DNA of 64,000 bases from NCBI RefSeq assembly GCF_001921215.1, contig NZ_MSIF01000023.1, forward strand, positions 62,001 through 126,000. Direction: 5' to 3'. Position numbers and translations under genes: made by a program. The notes under the pieces were generated by a model. The model did not search any database. It was not told the DNA's origin and saw only the letters and a program-made list of their open reading frames with translations. Of the stretch, positions 34,019 through 44,011 are shown piece after piece. The DNA comes from Actinophytocola xinjiangensis (GTDB lineage: Bacteria > Actinomycetota > Actinomycetes > Mycobacteriales > Pseudonocardiaceae). The stretch's first letter is position 1. Every line of letters begins with the position of its first letter.

Positions 34019-35608
34019 CTACCCTGCCTGGGACCGGTCGGCGGCCTCGCGGTCCCATGTGGACGGTGTGATGCCGCGTTCGCCCTGGGCGCGCAACCGG
34101 TACTTGGCGACCTTGTCGGTCGGGGTGCGCGGCAGCGCGTCGACGAACTCGACGTAGCGCGGCACCATGAACCTCGGCAGCCGCTCGACACAGAACTCGA
34201 TCAGCTCCTCGTGACCCAGGGTGGCGCCGGGGCGCAGCACCACGGCCAGCTTCACGTCCTCGTCCTCCAGCTCCGATGGCACCCCGATGGCGGCGCTCTC
34301 CAGGATCGCCGGGTGCAGGTTGACCTCGCACTCCAGGTCGAACGCGGAGATGTTCTCCCCGCGCCGGCGGATGGAGTCCTTCATCCGGTCGAGGAAGAAG
34401 AAGTAGCCGTCCTCGTCGCGCCACACCTTGTCGCCGGTGTGGAACCACAGGTTGCGGAAGGTCTGCGCGGTGGCCTCCGGCGCGCCGTAGTAGCCGGAGG
34501 TGATCACGTGCGGCTGCTTGGGCCGCAGCACCAGCTCACCCGGCTCACCGGGGCCGACCTCACGGTCGTGCTCGTCGACCACCGCCGCGTCGAACCGTTC
34601 GGAGTGGACGGTGCCGCAGGAGCCGAGACGCCACTGGCCGTAGGGGCTGGCGATCGCGATACCGGCCTCGGTGCTGGTGTAGGTCTCCACCGACCGCACG
34701 CCGAACCGCTCCCGCAGCGGCTCGTCGAGCACGGACTTGCCCATGTAGAACATCTCCAGCGGGTGGTCGCGGTCCCGCGGCGTCGGCTCGCGGTTGAGCA
34801 GGATCGGGATCATCGAGAACACGCTCATCGCGACCTTGGCGTCGAAGAACCGCACGTCGTCCCAGAACCGCGACGCGCTGAACTTCTCCACCACGGCCAA
34901 CGCGCCGCCGCCCAGCAACGCCGACATCATGCCGTCCCACAGCCCGGCGGCGTGGAACAGCGGCAGCGGGCAGTAGATCGTCTTTCCCCACCGGTCCAGG
35001 AAGTTCAGCGAGTCGTAGGCACAGGTGAGCGCGAGCGCGTGCGAGCACATCGCGCCCTTGGACGGCCCGGTCGTGCCCGACGTGTACATGATCGCCTGGA
35101 GGTCGTCGAACGCGACCCCGGCGCGCGGTTCCTCGTCGCCGTGGTCGAGCAGCGACCGGTAGGACACCACCGGCCGGCCCGCCACCGGCTCGCCGTCGTC
35201 ACGCACCACCAGCCTGGTCAACGCGGTCAGCTGGTCGATCACCGGCGGCAACCTGTCCACAAAGGACGAGTCGATGACCAGGGTGGTCGAGTCCGAGCTG
35301 GCCAGCACGTGGCGCAGCAACTCGCCGCGCAACGCCGTGTTGACCGGTACCGCGACCGCCCCGATCCGGGCGAGCGCGAAGATCGTCGGGACGAACTCCG
35401 GACAGTTCGGTAACATCACCGCGACGTGGTCACCCTTGCCGACACCGAGCGAGATCAGCCCCTGGGCCACCCGGTTGGACATCGCGTGCACGTCGCCATA
35501 GGTCAACTCGCCGTCGCGGAACTTCAGGAACGGCTCGGCCCCATGGGTTTCCGACCTTGACCGGAGTACGTCGCCGAGTACGAAGCTCTCCAACGTCTCC
35601 TTGCGCAT
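34019..35608 (-). CDS. AMP-dependent acyl-CoA synthetase/ligase
   Basis: This 529-residue ANL enzyme carries the phosphate loop YTSGTTGPSKGAM, the TSTEAGI motif, the LWFHTGDK and FLDRMKDSIRRRGENIS motifs, and C-terminal PRTPTDKVAKYRLR. The last contains the catalytic Lys position. It activates a carboxylic acid to its CoA thioester and would start the pathway encoded by the genes that follow. The ATG at 35608 follows AGGCGGAGG. The chain length or ring nature of the substrate cannot be read from sequence. Confidence 0.92.
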   Translation of the reverse strand: MRKETLESFVLGDVLRSRSETHGAEPFLKFRDGELTYGDVHAMSNRVAQGLISLGVGKGDHVAVMLPNCPEFVPTIFALARIGAVAVPVNTALRGELLRHVLASSDSTTLVIDSSFVDRLPPVIDQLTALTRLVVRDDGEPVAGRPVVSYRSLLDHGDEEPRAGVAFDDLQAIMYTSGTTGPSKGAMCSHALALTCAYDSLNFLDRWGKTIYCPLPLFHAAGLWDGMMSALLGGGALAVVEKFSASRFWDDVRFFDAKVAMSVFSMIPILLNREPTPRDRDHPLEMFYMGKSVLDEPLRERFGVRSVETYTSTEAGIAIASPYGQWRLGSCGTVHSERFDAAVVDEHDREVGPGEPGELVLRPKQPHVITSGYYGAPEATAQTFRNLWFHTGDKVWRDEDGYFFFLDRMKDSIRRRGENISAFDLECEVNLHPAILESAAIGVPSELEDEDVKLAVVLRPGATLGHEELIEFCVERLPRFMVPRYVEFVDALPRTPTDKVAKYRLRAQGERGITPSTWDREAADRSQAG

Positions 35609-35736
35609 GACACCTCCGCCTGGCGCCCCCGCACGCCAGACGCGGCGCGGCCAGGTGTGCACCGCGCTGGCAGCCGAGGCTTGCACCGTCACTCCATCCG
35701 AACACGAAACGGACGGCGGCGCCACCCTCGGGTGAT

Positions 35737-35757
35737 CTCTGCCTCCTACCGGCAGAG
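35737..35757 (-). terminator. Short hairpin after the methyltransferase gene
   Basis: CTCTGCC and GGCAGAG pair around a seven-base loop, and GATC on each side can extend the stem with a bulge. There is no U-run. It lies between the methyltransferase stop and the CoA ligase start, where it could end or attenuate transcription. Confidence 0.4.
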
Positions 35758-35770
35758 TGATCGCCGCAGG

Positions 35771-36562
35771 TCAGACGGGCGCGCGTCGCCCGGTCGCGCT
35801 CACCATCAACCACGTGTAGTCGACGAAGGAAGGGTTGTCGTAGGCCGCGTACGCCTCGCTCAGGTCCTGCTCGGTGACCGCGCCGGTCTCCAACGCCGTG
35901 GTCTCGACCAGCCCCAGCGTCGCCGCCATCCACGCCGCCATCGGCGAGCCGCCCCGGATGGCCGCCAGGTGCCCGTCGGCGTGACAGTCGACCAGGCCCG
36001 CGGCCTCCAGCGGCAGCGGCAGCCGCCGCGCCCACAGCGAGTCGGTGCCCACCGTCTCGCCGAGCACCGAGGACACCGCGCCCAGGCAGCGTGCCACCGC
36101 CGGCACGCTCGACAGGTCCGGCACGGGACTGGCCGACTCGACCAGCAGCCAGCCCCCGGGCCGCAGCCAGGAAGCCAACCGGGCCAACGTCCTCTCCCGC
36201 TCCACGACGTGTTCGAGCACCAGCCGGGTGTGGATCAGGTCGAACTCGCCCGGCTGCTCGTCGACGGTCACGTCGTGGCGCAGCACCCGGATGCCGGTCT
36301 CGGCGAGCGGGGCGAGGAAGTCGGTACTGAGGTCGGTGGCGGTGACGTGCGCGGCGCCGGCCCGGCGCGCCAGCGACCGGGCCACCGAACCGGCCCCGGC
36401 GCCGACCTCCAGGCAGTCCCACCCGGGTCTGACCCCGGCGCGGTCGATCAGCGCGACGCTCCCCGGGTCGAACGCCTCCTGCAACAGTCGCAGCCGTTCG
36501 TGTTCGGTTGGCTCGGTAGTGGCAACGTAGGTAGCCCAGTTGGGGGTTTCGGTCTGTGACAT
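35771..36562 (-). CDS. Class I SAM-dependent methyltransferase
   Basis: This 263-residue enzyme has a clear motif I (CLEVGAGAGSVARSLARR), motif II (VTATDLSTDFL), and the PGEFDLIHTRLVLEHV and LRPGGWLLVES regions. The core is in the UbiE/COQ5-type group. It is transcribed ahead of the CoA ligase but 162 bases away, with a hairpin between them, and it diverges from the FAH gene. Its link to the acyl-CoA operon is uncertain. Confidence 0.85.
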   Translation of the reverse strand: MSQTETPNWATYVATTEPTEHERLRLLQEAFDPGSVALIDRAGVRPGWDCLEVGAGAGSVARSLARRAGAAHVTATDLSTDFLAPLAETGIRVLRHDVTVDEQPGEFDLIHTRLVLEHVVERERTLARLASWLRPGGWLLVESASPVPDLSSVPAVARCLGAVSSVLGETVGTDSLWARRLPLPLEAAGLVDCHADGHLAAIRGGSPMAAWMAATLGLVETTALETGAVTEQDLSEAYAAYDNPSFVDYTWLMVSATGRRAPV

Positions 36563-36650
36563 GAGCGCCGATGGTAACGCTGATGACCAGTCAGTTGTCT
36601 ACAACGGGCGACCGAATGATTGCGGCTCGTACCCGTCCCAGGTCACGTTT

Positions 36651-36661
36651 ACATCCGATGT
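36651..36661. promoter_or_regulatory. Palindromic operator candidate upstream of the FAH-lutABC operon
   Basis: ACATCCGATGT lies 90 bases before the FAH start. The same palindrome, as ACATCGGATGT, precedes the fuconate dehydratase gene (40486), and a near copy lies between the FadR-type regulator and the mutarotase (44012). It is a probable binding site of that regulator. Confidence 0.6.
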
Positions 36662-36750
36662 CTTACTGCTTAGAGTCCGAGATCAGGAGAGATTAGGGTT
36701 GAGGCGCCACGGCCGGTGGTAGCCGGGTTCCTGGACGAGGAGCGTATGTC

Positions 36751-37602
36751 TTGCGGTTGATGCGAGTGGGCGCCGCCGGCGCCGAGCGCCCGGTGGTGCT
36801 GGACGACCTGGACCGGGCCTTCGACCTGTCCGGCCTGACCAGCGACCTCGACGGGGACTTCCTCGCCGTGGACGGCGTCGCCAGGACCCGCCAGGCCCTG
36901 GCCGCCGGGTCGCTGCCCGAGACCACGATCGACGGCGAGCGGATCGGCGCGCCGATCGCCCGGCCGCCGTCGGTGGTCTGCGTCGGCATGAACTACGCCG
37001 CGCACGCCGCCGAGTCCGGCGCCGAGCCCCCCGCCCAGCCGGTGCTGTTCTTCAAACACCCCAACACCGTGGTCGGCCCCTACGACCAGGTGCTGGTGCC
37101 CCGGGGCGCCACCAAGGTCGACTGGGAGGTGGAGCTGGCGGTGGTGATCGGCCGCCGCGCCCGCTACGTCGACCTCGACGACGCGCTCTCCCACGTCGCC
37201 GGCTACACCGTGTCCAACGACGTCTCCGAGCGGCACTTCCAGCTCGACCCGGCCGTCTCGGGCGGACAGTGGGGCAAGGGCAAGTGCTGCGAGACGTTCA
37301 ACCCGCTCGGCCCCTGGCTGGTGCCCGCCGACGAGGTCGACCCGGCGGCGCTGGGCCTGCGCTCGTTCGTCAACGGTGAGCCGCGCCAGGACTCGACCAC
37401 CGCCGACATGCTCTTCGGCGTCGCCGAACTGGTCGCCCACATCAGCCAGTTCATGGTGCTGGAGCCGGGCGACCTGCTCAACACCGGAACCCCGCAGGGC
37501 GTCGCGCTCTCCGGCCGGTTCCCGTACCTTTCCGTCGACGACGTCATGGAGATCGAGATCGACGGGCTCGGCAGACAGCGTCAGGTACTCGCCAAGGCCT
37601 GA
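36751..37602 (+). CDS. Fumarylacetoacetate hydrolase family protein (likely 2,4-diketo-3-deoxy-L-fuconate hydrolase)
   Basis: This 283-residue FAH-fold protein is expected to cleave 2,4-diketo-3-deoxy-L-fuconate to pyruvate and L-lactate, given its neighbours. Family marks are VGMNYAAHAAESG, VLFFKHPNTVVGP, the metal ligands Glu126 and Glu128 (WEVELAVVIG) and Asp157 (SNDVSE). The start is TTG at 36751, supported by AGGAG eight bases upstream and by the family-typical opening MRLMRVG. It begins the operon with lutABC, preceded by a palindromic operator. Confidence 0.85.
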   Translation: MRLMRVGAAGAERPVVLDDLDRAFDLSGLTSDLDGDFLAVDGVARTRQALAAGSLPETTIDGERIGAPIARPPSVVCVGMNYAAHAAESGAEPPAQPVLFFKHPNTVVGPYDQVLVPRGATKVDWEVELAVVIGRRARYVDLDDALSHVAGYTVSNDVSERHFQLDPAVSGGQWGKGKCCETFNPLGPWLVPADEVDPAALGLRSFVNGEPRQDSTTADMLFGVAELVAHISQFMVLEPGDLLNTGTPQGVALSGRFPYLSVDDVMEIEIDGLGRQRQVLAKA

Positions 37603-37648
37603 TCCCGGCGTTCCGACAGGGCGTTCCGACAGGGCTGAGGAGGCGCGG

Positions 37649-38380
37649 GTGACCACGCGGGTGGCGTTGATGGCCACATGCCTGACCGACACGTTCTACC
37701 CGGACACCGCGCGCGCGGTGGTGCGCCTGCTGGAGCGGCTCGGGTGCGTGGTGGACTTCCCGAAGGGCCAGACCTGCTGCGGCCAGATGCACTACAACAC
37801 CGGCTACCGGCGGGAGGCGGCCACGCTCGCGCGCCGCACCGCCAAGGCGTTCGCCGGCCACGACGCGGTGGTCGCGCCGTCGGGCTCGTGCGCCGGCATG
37901 GTCCGCGACCTCTACCCCGGCCTGTCCCGGCTGACCGTGGGCGTGGCCGACCGGACCTACGAGCTCTCGGAGTTCCTGGTCGACGTGCTCGGCGTGACCG
38001 ACGTCGGCGCCTACTTCCCGCACCGGGTCACCTACCACCCGACCTGCCACTCGTTACGGGTCCTCGGGGTGGGTGACAAGCCGCTGCGACTGTTACGCGC
38101 GGTGCGCGGGCTGGAGCTGGTGGAACTCTCGGCGCCGGAGTCGTGCTGCGGGTTCGGCGGCACGTTCGCGGTGAAGAACGCCGACACCTCGACGGCGATG
38201 CTGGCCGACAAGATGCGCGACGTGCTCGACACCGGTGCGCGGGTACTCACCGCCGGTGACAACTCCTGCCTGATGCACATCGGCGGTGGCCTGTCCCGGC
38301 TCAGCACCGGGGTGCGGGCGCTGCACCTGGCGGAGATCCTGGCCAGCACGGAGGAGGAGCCATGGGCCGCAACCCCGTGA
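37649..38380 (+). CDS. lutA: L-lactate oxidation complex subunit LutA
   Basis: This 243-residue protein carries two CCG domains (CCGQMHYNTGY and CCGFGGTFAVKN), the cysteine-rich modules of LutA and related Fe-S oxidoreductases. LutABC oxidises L-lactate to pyruvate. The start is GTG at 37649, preceded by GAGGAGG. It follows the FAH-family hydrolase, whose expected product is L-lactate, so the operon joins production and use of lactate. It overlaps lutB by 19 bases. Confidence 0.9.
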   Translation: MTTRVALMATCLTDTFYPDTARAVVRLLERLGCVVDFPKGQTCCGQMHYNTGYRREAATLARRTAKAFAGHDAVVAPSGSCAGMVRDLYPGLSRLTVGVADRTYELSEFLVDVLGVTDVGAYFPHRVTYHPTCHSLRVLGVGDKPLRLLRAVRGLELVELSAPESCCGFGGTFAVKNADTSTAMLADKMRDVLDTGARVLTAGDNSCLMHIGGGLSRLSTGVRALHLAEILASTEEEPWAATP

Positions 38381-39801
38381 CCTGGCTGGGCAGCCCGGCC
38401 TTCCCGTCCGCCGCGCGCACCGCGCTGGCCGACGTGCAGCTGCGCGGCAACCTTGCCCACGCCACCGGCACGATCCGGGGCAAGCGGGCGGCGGCGGTGG
38501 CCGAGCTGCCGGACTGGGAGCGGCTGCGGCTGGCCGGCGAGGCGATCAAGGACGACGTCCTGGCGAACCTGGACACCTACCTGACCAGGCTGGAGTCGCA
38601 GGTCAGGGCGCGTGGGGGAGTGGTGCACTGGGCGCGCGACGCCGCCGAGGCGAACGCGATCGTGCTGCGGTTGGTGCGCGAGGCGCAGGCCTCCGAGGTG
38701 GTCAAGGTCAAGTCGATGGCCACGGCGGAGATCGGGCTCAACGAGGCGTTGGCGGAGGGCGGCGTCTCGGCCATCGAGACAGATCTCGCCGAGCTGATCG
38801 TGCAACTCGGTGACGACCGCCCCTCGCACATCCTCGTCCCCGCCATCCACCGCAACCGCGCCGAGATCCGCGACATCTTCCGGGCCACCATGCCGCACGC
38901 CGCGCAGGTGTCCGACCGCCCGGCCGACCTCGCCGAGGCCGCCCGCGCCCACCTGCGGAGCAAGTTCCTCACCGCGAAGGTCGCCATCTCCGGCGCCAAC
39001 TTCGCCGTCGCCGACACCGGCTCGGTCGTCGTCGTCGAATCCGAGGGCAACGGTCGGATGTGTCTGACCCTGCCGGACACGCTGATCACCGTCATGGGCC
39101 TGGAGAAAGTCGTACCGACCTGGCGCGACCTGGAGGTCTTCCTCCAACTGCTGCCCCGCTCCTCCACCGCCGAACGAATGAACCCCTACACCTCCGTGTG
39201 GACCGGAGTCACCCCCGGCGACGGGCCCCGCGCGTTTCACCTGGTGCTGCTGGACAACGGCCGCACCGCCACCCTCGCCGACCGCGTCGGCCGCCAGGCC
39301 CTGCGCTGCATCCGCTGCTCGGCCTGCCTGAACGTGTGCCCGGTCTACGAACGCACCGGCGGCCAGGCCTACGGCTCGGTCTACCCCGGCCCGATCGGCG
39401 CCATCCTCACCCCCCAGCTGGGCGCGGGCACCGACGACGGCCCGACCGGCAAACTGCTGCGCTCCCTGCCCTACGCGTCGTCACTGTGCGGGGCGTGCTT
39501 CGAGGTGTGCCCGGTGCGCATCGACATCCCCGAGGTGCTGGTGCACCTGCGCAACAGAACCGTCCAGGAGAAACCCGCCTACGACCCGGAGGCGGTCGCC
39601 ATGGCCGCCGCGTCCTGGGTGATGGCCTCCCCGCGCCGCTTCCGCCTCGCCCAGCGCCTGCTGGGCCCGCTGCGGCTGCTGGCGCGCGGCGGACGGATCC
39701 GGCGGCTGCCCTGGCCGGCGTCGCGCTGGACCGACTCGCGGGACGTGCCGGCGCCGCCGAAGGAGACGTTCTCGGCGTGGTGGCGGAGGACCCGTGGCTG
39801 A
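38362..39801 (+). CDS. lutB: L-lactate oxidation complex iron-sulfur subunit LutB
   Basis: This 479-residue protein has an N-terminal LUD domain (VHWARDAAEANAIVLRLVRE, GANFAVADTGSVVVVESEGN). Two 4Fe-4S clusters follow (CIRCSACLNVCP near residue 315 and CGACFEVCP near residue 376). Its length matches LutB. GGAGGAG stands directly before the ATG. It transfers electrons from L-lactate in the LutABC complex on the inner face of the membrane. Confidence 0.94.
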   Translation: MGRNPVTWLGSPAFPSAARTALADVQLRGNLAHATGTIRGKRAAAVAELPDWERLRLAGEAIKDDVLANLDTYLTRLESQVRARGGVVHWARDAAEANAIVLRLVREAQASEVVKVKSMATAEIGLNEALAEGGVSAIETDLAELIVQLGDDRPSHILVPAIHRNRAEIRDIFRATMPHAAQVSDRPADLAEAARAHLRSKFLTAKVAISGANFAVADTGSVVVVESEGNGRMCLTLPDTLITVMGLEKVVPTWRDLEVFLQLLPRSSTAERMNPYTSVWTGVTPGDGPRAFHLVLLDNGRTATLADRVGRQALRCIRCSACLNVCPVYERTGGQAYGSVYPGPIGAILTPQLGAGTDDGPTGKLLRSLPYASSLCGACFEVCPVRIDIPEVLVHLRNRTVQEKPAYDPEAVAMAAASWVMASPRRFRLAQRLLGPLRLLARGGRIRRLPWPASRWTDSRDVPAPPKETFSAWWRRTRG

Positions 39802-40414
39802 CCCGCGCGAGGTCGTGCTGCGCCGCATCCGCGCCGCCCTGGCCGACTCCCCGCCGGTGCCGCCGGTCGTGCGCGACTACGAGGTCGCCCGCGACGTCGG
39901 TGACGTGCTCGACCTGTTCGCCGAGCGGGTCGCCGACTACCGGGCGGTGGTCCGGCGGGTGCGCGTCGAGGCGCTGCCGGTCGAGATCGAGGCGTCGCTG
40001 CGCGCCCGGGGCGCCCGGCGGCTGGTGGCGCCGGTGGACCTGCCCGGCTGGTGGCGCGGCGGTGAGGTGGTGTGGTCGCTGGACGGGCCGGCACACCCGC
40101 TGTCGGTGCGGGCGCTGGACCGGGCCGACGGGGTGCTCACCGGGTGCGCGGTGGCCATCGCCGAGACCGGCACGATCGTGCTCGACGCCGGGCCGGCACA
40201 GGGCCGGCGGGCACTGACGCTGCTGCCCGACTACCACCTGTGCGTGGTGCGGGCCGACCAGATCGTGGGTACGGTCCCCGAGGCGATCGCCCGGTTGGAC
40301 CCGGTGCGTCCACTCACGTTCGTCAGCGGACCCTCCGCGACCAGCGACATCGAGCTGGATCGGGTGGAGGGCGTGCACGGCCCCCGCAACCTTGAGGTAC
40401 TGATCGCCCACTGA
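39794..40414 (+). CDS. lutC: L-lactate oxidation complex subunit LutC
   Basis: This 206-residue protein is a single LUD domain ([60 protein letters not shown]), as in LutC. The start is GTG at 39794 and overlaps lutB by eight bases. It completes the lactate oxidation complex encoded with the FAH-family hydrolase. Confidence 0.93.
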   Translation: MADPREVVLRRIRAALADSPPVPPVVRDYEVARDVGDVLDLFAERVADYRAVVRRVRVEALPVEIEASLRARGARRLVAPVDLPGWWRGGEVVWSLDGPAHPLSVRALDRADGVLTGCAVAIAETGTIVLDAGPAQGRRALTLLPDYHLCVVRADQIVGTVPEAIARLDPVRPLTFVSGPSATSDIELDRVEGVHGPRNLEVLIAH

Positions 40415-40485
40415 TCGTCTACTGATCGGATCAATGCTTGGTCCGTCTGGTGGGTGCGCTGGATTCTGCGGCCCGGATCGGGTAT

Positions 40486-40496
40486 ACATCGGATGT
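40486..40496. promoter_or_regulatory. Palindromic operator candidate upstream of fuconate dehydratase
   Basis: ACATCGGATGT is the exact reverse complement of the site at 36651 and lies 34 bases before the chosen GTG start. The position suggests repression by a FadR-type regulator until the sugar-acid inducer is present. Confidence 0.6.
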
Positions 40497-40529
40497 CTGA
40501 TCGAGGGTGTGTGGAAGGGGGCGCGGCCC

Positions 40530-41831
40530 GTGGCGCGCATTGTCGGTCTGGACGTACTCGACGTACGGTTCCCGACCTCTCGGGAACTGGACGGCTCGGA
40601 CGCGATGAACCCGGACCCGGACTACTCCGCGGCCTACGTGGTGCTGCGCACCGACGAGGGCCCCGACGGCTACGGCCTGGCGTTCACCATCGGCCGGGGC
40701 AACGACGTGCAGGCCGCCGCCATCGGCGCGCTGGCCCCCATGGTCGTCGGACGGTCCACACCGGACACCCCGGCCGAGCTGGCCGCACTGTCCGCCGAAC
40801 TGGTCGGCGACTCCCAGTTCCGTTGGCTTGGCCCGGAGAAGGGCGTCGCGCACATGGCCGTCGGCGCCGTCGTCAACGCCGCCTGGGACCTCGCCGCCCG
40901 CCGCGCCGACAGTCCACTGTGGAGCTTCCTGGCGGCGATGACACCGGAACAGATCGCCGGCCTGGTCGACTTCCGCTACCTGACCGACGTCCTGTCCGAA
41001 CAGGACGCACTGGACATCCTGCGCGCCGCCGAACCCGGCCGGGCCGAACGCGCCGCGCACCTGCGCTCGGCCGGCTACCGCGCGTACAGCACCAGCGCCG
41101 GCTGGCTCGGCTACTCCGACGAGAAACTGGTGCGCCTGGCCAAACAGGCCGTCGCCGACGGCTTCGGCATGCTCAAACTCAAGGTCGGCGGCTCCCTCGA
41201 CGACGACGTGCGGCGGCTGCGCCTGGCCCGCGAGGCCGTCGGCCCCGACGTGCGGATCGCCGTGGACGCCAACCAACGCTGGGACGTGCCGGTCGCCATC
41301 GAGTGGATGCGCGCCCTGGCCCCCTACGACCCGTACTGGATCGAGGAACCCACCTCGCCCGACGACGTCCTCGGCCACCAGGCGATCGCCGCCGCCATCC
41401 GCCCTGTCCGGGTCGCCACCGGCGAACACGTGCACAACCGGGTGATGTTCAAACAGTACCTGGCGGCCGGTGCCCTCGACGTCCTCCAGATCGACGCCGC
41501 CCGGGTCGGCGGCGTCAACGAGAACGTGGCCATCCTGTTACTGGCAGCCAAGTTCGGCGTCCCCGTCTGCCCACACGCCGGCGGCGTCGGCCTGTGCGAA
41601 CTGGTCCGCCACCTGTCGATGTTCGACTACGTGGCCGTGTCCGGCACCGACGCCGACCGGGCCATCGAATGGGTCGACCACCTGCACGAGCACTTCACCG
41701 ATCCGGCGATCGTGCGAGGTGGCCGATATCTCGCCCCGACCCAACCGGGTTTCTCCGCCAGGATCCGTGATGAGAGTCTTGAGCGGTACGCCTTTCCCGA
41801 CGGTCCGGAGTGGAGGGACAATCCCGCATGA
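40530..41831 (+). CDS. L-fuconate dehydratase (enolase superfamily)
   Basis: This 433-residue enzyme dehydrates L-fuconate to 2-keto-3-deoxy-L-fuconate. Residues fit the family: Lys216 and Lys218 (KLKVGG), Asp246 (AVDANQRW), Glu272 (WIEEP), Glu299 (ATGEH) and His349 (CPHAGG). The N-terminal [20 protein letters not shown] is characteristic of fuconate dehydratases. The GTG at 40530, with AAGGGGG upstream, is preferred because an earlier reading would run through the operator palindrome. It overlaps the SDR gene by ATGA. Confidence 0.92.
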   Translation: MARIVGLDVLDVRFPTSRELDGSDAMNPDPDYSAAYVVLRTDEGPDGYGLAFTIGRGNDVQAAAIGALAPMVVGRSTPDTPAELAALSAELVGDSQFRWLGPEKGVAHMAVGAVVNAAWDLAARRADSPLWSFLAAMTPEQIAGLVDFRYLTDVLSEQDALDILRAAEPGRAERAAHLRSAGYRAYSTSAGWLGYSDEKLVRLAKQAVADGFGMLKLKVGGSLDDDVRRLRLAREAVGPDVRIAVDANQRWDVPVAIEWMRALAPYDPYWIEEPTSPDDVLGHQAIAAAIRPVRVATGEHVHNRVMFKQYLAAGALDVLQIDAARVGGVNENVAILLLAAKFGVPVCPHAGGVGLCELVRHLSMFDYVAVSGTDADRAIEWVDHLHEHFTDPAIVRGGRYLAPTQPGFSARIRDESLERYAFPDGPEWRDNPA

Positions 41832-42580
41832 GCGACGACTTCGAGGGTTTGCGAGCCGTGGTCACCGGCGGCGCGTCCGGTATCGGCCTGGCCACCGCCA
41901 GTGAACTGGCCGCCAGGGGAGCGCGCGTGGCCGTGCTCGACCTGAGCCCCGACGTGTCCCCGCCGCTGACCGGCGTCCGCTGCGACGTCTCCAACGACAC
42001 CGAGGTCGTGGCGGCCGTGGCCACCGCGGCCACCACCCTCGGCGGCATCGACATCGTCGTCAACAACGCCGGCATCGGCGCCCAGGGCGACGTCACCGCC
42101 AACGACGACACCGAATGGCACCGGGTCCTGGACGTCAACGTCCTGGGCATGGCCCGCGTGACCCGAGCCGCCCTCCCGTACCTGCGCGCGTCGACGTCGG
42201 CGGCCGTGGTCAACACCTGCTCGATCGCCGCCTGGCAGGGCCTGCCCAACCGCGTCCTCTACTCCGCCAGCAAAGGCGCCGTCCTGGCCATGACCCTCGC
42301 GATGGCCACCGACCACCTCGACGACGGCATTCGCATCAACTGCGTCTGCCCCGGCACAGCGGACACCCCGTGGGTGGGCCGCCTCCTCGACTCCGCCACC
42401 GACCCGGCCGCCGAACGCGCCGCGCTGGCCGCCCGGCAGCCCATGGGCCGCCTCGTCACCGCCGACGAGGTCGCGAAGGCCATCGCCTACCTGGCGAGCC
42501 CACTGTCCAGCTCCACCACCGGCACAGCCCTCGCGGTGGACGGCGGAATGTACGGCCTGCGCCCACGGCCGAGGTCCTGA
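41828..42580 (+). CDS. Short-chain dehydrogenase (likely 2-keto-3-deoxy-L-fuconate dehydrogenase)
   Basis: This 250-residue SDR has the NAD-binding TGGASGIG (residues 14-21), NNAG, and the active site Ser/[16 protein letters not shown] is close to fucose-pathway SDRs. It should oxidise 2-keto-3-deoxy-L-fuconate to the 2,4-diketo acid, the substrate of the FAH-family hydrolase at 36751. Its ATG overlaps the dehydratase stop. Confidence 0.88.
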   Translation: MSDDFEGLRAVVTGGASGIGLATASELAARGARVAVLDLSPDVSPPLTGVRCDVSNDTEVVAAVATAATTLGGIDIVVNNAGIGAQGDVTANDDTEWHRVLDVNVLGMARVTRAALPYLRASTSAAVVNTCSIAAWQGLPNRVLYSASKGAVLAMTLAMATDHLDDGIRINCVCPGTADTPWVGRLLDSATDPAAERAALAARQPMGRLVTADEVAKAIAYLASPLSSSTTGTALAVDGGMYGLRPRPRS

Positions 42581-42670
42581 CCCATGCCCGAACCCGGAGG
42601 CCCCACCCCGGCATCCGGACCCGCCACGACACCGGCCGCTCCCCGGCACCGCCCGCCCCCTGACACTCGC

Positions 42671-43205
42671 GGCCGAAGTTGTCCACAGCCGCCCCACGAC
42701 CCCCCCAAACCGTCGGTCTCCTCGACTAGCCTGGAAATCGGGGGGCCCCCGCGGGCCAGGGCGGAAAGTAGGCGGTCAGTCGGCTCGGCCTCGGTCGTCG
42801 GTGGCGGTCTGGTGGAGGCGCCCGTTCGCTCGTCGGCCAGCGCCTGGCAGCGCTGTGCTTGTGGTGGTGGGTCTTCCGTTCGCGGCCGGAGTTGTCCACA
42901 GCCGCTCCACGACCCCTCCGAACCGTCGGTCCCTTCGACTAGCCTGGAAATCGGGGGGCCCCCGCGGGCCAAGGCGGAAGGAAGCCCGGCGGCTGGCTCG
43001 ACTTCGGTTGGGGACGGCGGTCGGGTGGGCGTGTTCGTCCGTTGGGGTCGCTCGTCAGCCAGCGCCTGGCAGCCCGGTGCTCGTGGTGGTGGGTCTTCCG
43101 TTCGCGGCCGAAGTTGTCCACAGCCGCCCCGCGGCCCCTCCACACCGTCGGTCCTCTCGACTAGCGTGGAAATCGGGGGGCCCCCGCGCCCCGAAGGCGA
43201 ACCAG
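42671..43205. repeat. Tandem array of a DnaA-box-containing element (about 2.5 units)
   Basis: This fills most of the 720-base gap between the SDR and regulator genes. Units begin near 42671, 42884 and 43106 (period 213-222 bp). Each contains TTGTCCACA (42679, 42892, 43114), exactly 44 bases, then TGGAAATC beside a GGGGGGCCCCC palindrome. The third unit is partial. Two solitary inverted copies occur at 45944 and 53856. I see no gene in the gap. Confidence 0.85.
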
Positions 43206-43303
43206 GGCAGCTCGCGGGGACAGGTGGCCTGGTCGGAGGGCTTGGTGGGCCGTCAGCTCCTGCCCCGGACACCCCGCCCCCGGCAGCCGCCAGCCCGGGT
43301 CGG

Positions 43304-43993
43304 CTACTCCTCCTCCGCGACCCCCAGCGTGTCCCGCAGCCACTGCTCGACCCCCGCCACGTGCACCGTCGCCCACGAGCGGGCCAGTTCGGGCTCCCGG
43401 GCGGCGATGGCCTCGTAGATCGCCTGGTGTTGTTCGCGGGTTTTGGCGACGGCGCCTTCCTGGGTCACCCCGCGCCAGATCCGGGCGCGGGTCGTGGGGC
43501 CGGAGAGGCTGTCGATGAGTGAGCACAGGACGGGGTTGCCGGAGCCGAGCGCGATGCGGCGGTGGAACTCCAGGTCGTTGGCGACCAGCGCCTCGACGGT
43601 CGGCGACTCGTCCAGGCCCTCCAGCAGCGAACCCAGCTCGGTGATGTCGGTGTCGGTCATGCGCAGCGCGGCCATCGCGGTGGCCGCCGGCTCCAGGATC
43701 CGCCGCACCACCAGGAAGTCGAGCACGGTGTCGTCGCGGTGGAAGTCGACGACGAAGGTCATCGCGTCGAGGAGGAGTTTGGGTTCGAGGCTGGTGACGT
43801 ACGTGCCGTCGCCCTGCCGGACGTCGAGGACCCTGATCAGGCACAGCGCCTTGACCGCCTCCCGCAGCGAACTGCGCGACAGGCCCAGCCGGCTCGCCAG
43901 GTCCGCCTCCTTCGGCAGCCGGTCGCCCGGCGCCAGCTCGCCGGAGATGATCATGCCCTTGATCTTGTCGATCGCTTCGTCGGTGACCGGCAT
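43304..43993 (-). CDS. FadR-type GntR transcriptional regulator
   Basis: This 229-residue regulator has an N-terminal winged helix (GDRLPKEADLASRLGLSRSS, then LREAVKAL) and an all-helical FCD ligand domain with the metal-binding residues typical of sugar-acid sensors (NDLEFHRRIA, TREQHQAIYEAI, WATVHVAGVEQW). It sits inside the fucose gene group, divergent from the mutarotase, with a near-copy of the palindrome between them. It probably represses the route and responds to an acid intermediate (inference). Confidence 0.88.
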   Translation of the reverse strand: MPVTDEAIDKIKGMIISGELAPGDRLPKEADLASRLGLSRSSLREAVKALCLIRVLDVRQGDGTYVTSLEPKLLLDAMTFVVDFHRDDTVLDFLVVRRILEPAATAMAALRMTDTDITELGSLLEGLDESPTVEALVANDLEFHRRIALGSGNPVLCSLIDSLSGPTTRARIWRGVTQEGAVAKTREQHQAIYEAIAAREPELARSWATVHVAGVEQWLRDTLGVAEEE

Positions 43994-44011
43994 GGCACGA
44001 CCCTTCCGCAG

